Assembly: GCF_029643425.1 (NCBI RefSeq)
Contig: NZ_CP119106.1
Location: forward strand, 434,001 to 498,000
From: Isoptericola sp. AK164
GTDB lineage: Bacteria; Actinomycetota; Actinomycetes; Actinomycetales; Cellulomonadaceae
DNA length: 64,000 bases
Direction: 5' to 3'
This document shows positions 62,694-64,000 of the stretch, piece after piece. Below the pieces are notes generated by a model that saw only the letters and a list, made by a program, of their open reading frames with translations, ran no database searches and was not told where the DNA came from. Position numbers and translations under genes: made by a program. Position 1 is the stretch's first letter. Every line of letters starts with the position of its first letter.

Positions 62694-64000
62694 CTACCGG
62701 CGGATGCCGGCGTCGGTGTCCCGGTCGCCTCGGACGGCGCGGCCCAGCAGGGCGTCGACGTCCTCCATCGAGGCGACCAGGTGGTCGGGGGCGCGCGGGT
62801 CGCCGGGCGGCAGGGCGTCCAGCGCGGCGTCGTCGGTGGTGCCGCCGCGCACGATCACCGTGGTGCCGACGCCGGCGGCCCGGGCGGCGACGACGTCGCG
62901 GTGCGGCTTGTCCCCGACGAAGACGGCGCGGGCCGGGTCGGCGTCCAGCGCCGTCAGGGCCGTCCGCACGGTGGTCGGGTCGGGTTTGCGCACGCCCAGC
63001 TCGTCGGAGTAGACGTGCGCGCCGACGAGGTCGTCCAGCCCCGCCTCGACCAGCTCCTCGCGCACGGCGCGGCCGCAGACGGTGTTGGAGACGACGGCGA
63101 CGGGTACCCCGGCGGCACGGGCGGTGCCGAGCAGCTCGCGCACGCCCGGCCGCAGGGTGGGCACCGACTTGGTGCGGGCGTAGCCGACCATGAGGGCGTG
63201 CGCCTCGGCGCGCAGCCAGTGCCGCACCCCGGGGCCGTGCCGGTCGAGGCCCGGGCCGACGAGGTCGACCCAGAACGTCGGGGCGTCGATCTCGGCCGTG
63301 ACGAGCCCGGCCGGGTCGTCCGCCGTGGGGCGGCCCGCCTCGTGGTCGGCCTTCCACGCCTTGTGCGCGGCGCGGGCCTGCGCGAGGGCGCCTGCCGCCT
63401 CGTCCGTCGTCGTCGGGTACCCGGCGCGGCACAGGCGCTCCGCGAGGTCGGCGGCGAACCCGCGACGGGTCCTCTCGTCACGGTGCGACGTGGAGATGAC
63501 GCCGCCGTGGTCGAGGAGGAGGGCGCTGACCCCGGTTCCGCGCCCCGGCGTCTCGGCCGGGGTGCCGAGGCCTGCGCGGTCCGTGCCGTGCGCCGTTCGC
63601 GAGGCGTCGGAGGGGCCGGTGGGCTCGGCGGCGCGCAGCAGGTCGGCCAGCCCGACCGGGTCGGGCAGCTCGACGTCGGGCCGGTCGGCGACGGCGAACG
63701 GCGGGTGGGCGGTGTGGTGGTCGCGGGTGAGCAGTACGGCCCCGACGCCGGCGCGCCGTCCGGCGACGACGTCGCGGTCGTAGGTGTCCCCGACGTACCA
63801 GCACGCCTCCGCCGAGGTGCCGAGAGCCGCTGCGGCGAGCTCGATCATGCCCGGGTGGGGTTTCCGGATGCCGACCTCGTCGGAGTAGACCTGCACGGCG
63901 AACGCCTCGGCGAGCCCCTGCTCGGCGAGGATCGCCCGGTGCGCCCGGCCGGAGTGCGCGTTGGAGACGATGCCCACCGGGACCCGCAGCTCCTGGGCCG
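62694..64000 (-). CDS. Tandem HAD-superfamily hydrolase (5' end outside window)
   Basis: The frame is open to the window edge, so the N-terminus is missing. The visible 435 residues hold the end of a first HAD domain (VGIVSNAHSGRAH, VYSDEVGIRKPHPGMIELAA, CWYVGDTYDRDVVAGRRAGV) and a complete second one. The second starts LLLDHGGVISTS and continues with VAVVSNTVCGR, VYSDELGVRKPDPTTVRTAL and AVFVGDKPHRDVVAARAAGV. Both copies have the motif-III Lys and motif-IV Asp. In the second, motif I reads DHGGV, so the second Asp (usually DxD) is Gly, which may affect catalysis. First gene of the ECF operon here; it may act on the imported compound. Confidence 0.85.
   Translation of the reverse strand, partial: AQELRVPVGIVSNAHSGRAHRAILAEQGLAEAFAVQVYSDEVGIRKPHPGMIELAAAALGTSAEACWYVGDTYDRDVVAGRRAGVGAVLLTRDHHTAHPPFAVADRPDVELPDPVGLADLLRAAEPTGPSDASRTAHGTDRAGLGTPAETPGRGTGVSALLLDHGGVISTSHRDERTRRGFAADLAERLCRAGYPTTTDEAAGALAQARAAHKAWKADHEAGRPTADDPAGLVTAEIDAPTFWVDLVGPGLDRHGPGVRHWLRAEAHALMVGYARTKSVPTLRPGVRELLGTARAAGVPVAVVSNTVCGRAVREELVEAGLDDLVGAHVYSDELGVRKPDPTTVRTALTALDADPARAVFVGDKPHRDVVAARAAGVGTTVIVRGGTTDDAALDALPPGDPRAPDHLVASMEDVDALLGRAVRGDRDTDAGIRR

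Overview
The window is high-GC DNA from an actinobacterium (Actinomycetota). The evidence is a bldC-type regulator next to purF-purM and a DUF3073 gene, a mycothiol synthase (mshD), a resuscitation-promoting-factor-like protein, an actinobacterial Tad locus with a DUF4244 pilin, a MutT1-type fusion, and many genes that appear to start without a leader behind a TANNNT-like -10 box. I cannot name the genus. It reads as chromosome: housekeeping and stress genes, five tRNA features, no plasmid or phage module, no integrase and no CRISPR array.

Layout. 1-5.8 kb: end of a secreted nuclease, a small membrane protein, purF-purM, DUF3073 and bldC. 5.8-8 kb: a holin-X/DUF3618 membrane pair, a beta-carbonic anhydrase (canA type) and a tRNA-Phe/Asp/Glu cluster. 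The carbonic anhydrase is bracketed by a direct repeat of the tRNA-Phe 3' half plus its terminator. 8-20 kb: metallopeptidase, M15 peptidase, MscS channel, glycerophosphodiesterase, tRNA-Lys, HesB-like protein, DUF1206 and M50 membrane proteins, DEAD-box RNA helicase, msrB, a tyrosine phosphatase, MarR and aldo/keto reductase. 20-26.7 kb: a marR-efflux pair with a visible operator, a sugar porter, and a phosphate-uptake pair (DUF47-pit).

26.6-34.6 kb: a histidine-utilisation operon, hutH-hutU-M20 amidohydrolase-hutF-hutI, divergent from an IclR regulator. A perfect palindrome lies in its promoter and each of the last three junctions is a 4-nt start/stop overlap. 34.6-42.1 kb: mutT1, ppk, mshD, an AraC/PAS regulator and acs, with compact repeats behind acs. 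42.5-51.3 kb: a HAD hydrolase and a Tad-type locus (TadZ-like, tadA, tadB, tadC, DUF4244 pilin, TadE, second TadE-like), then a citE-like gene and the MrfA-type helicase that normally borders this locus. 51.4-64 kb: Rpf-like protein, M18 aminopeptidase, proton-pumping pyrophosphatase, M14 carboxypeptidase, and an ECF transporter operon with a double HAD hydrolase cut by the window edge. A 70-bp perfect palindrome lies between the last two blocks.

The best leads are the tRNA-Phe direct repeat around the carbonic anhydrase, the spacerless 70-bp palindrome, the second TadE-like gene that runs into the citE-like gene without a stop, and the ECF operon of unknown substrate. I did not find a convincing wholly new multi-gene system.
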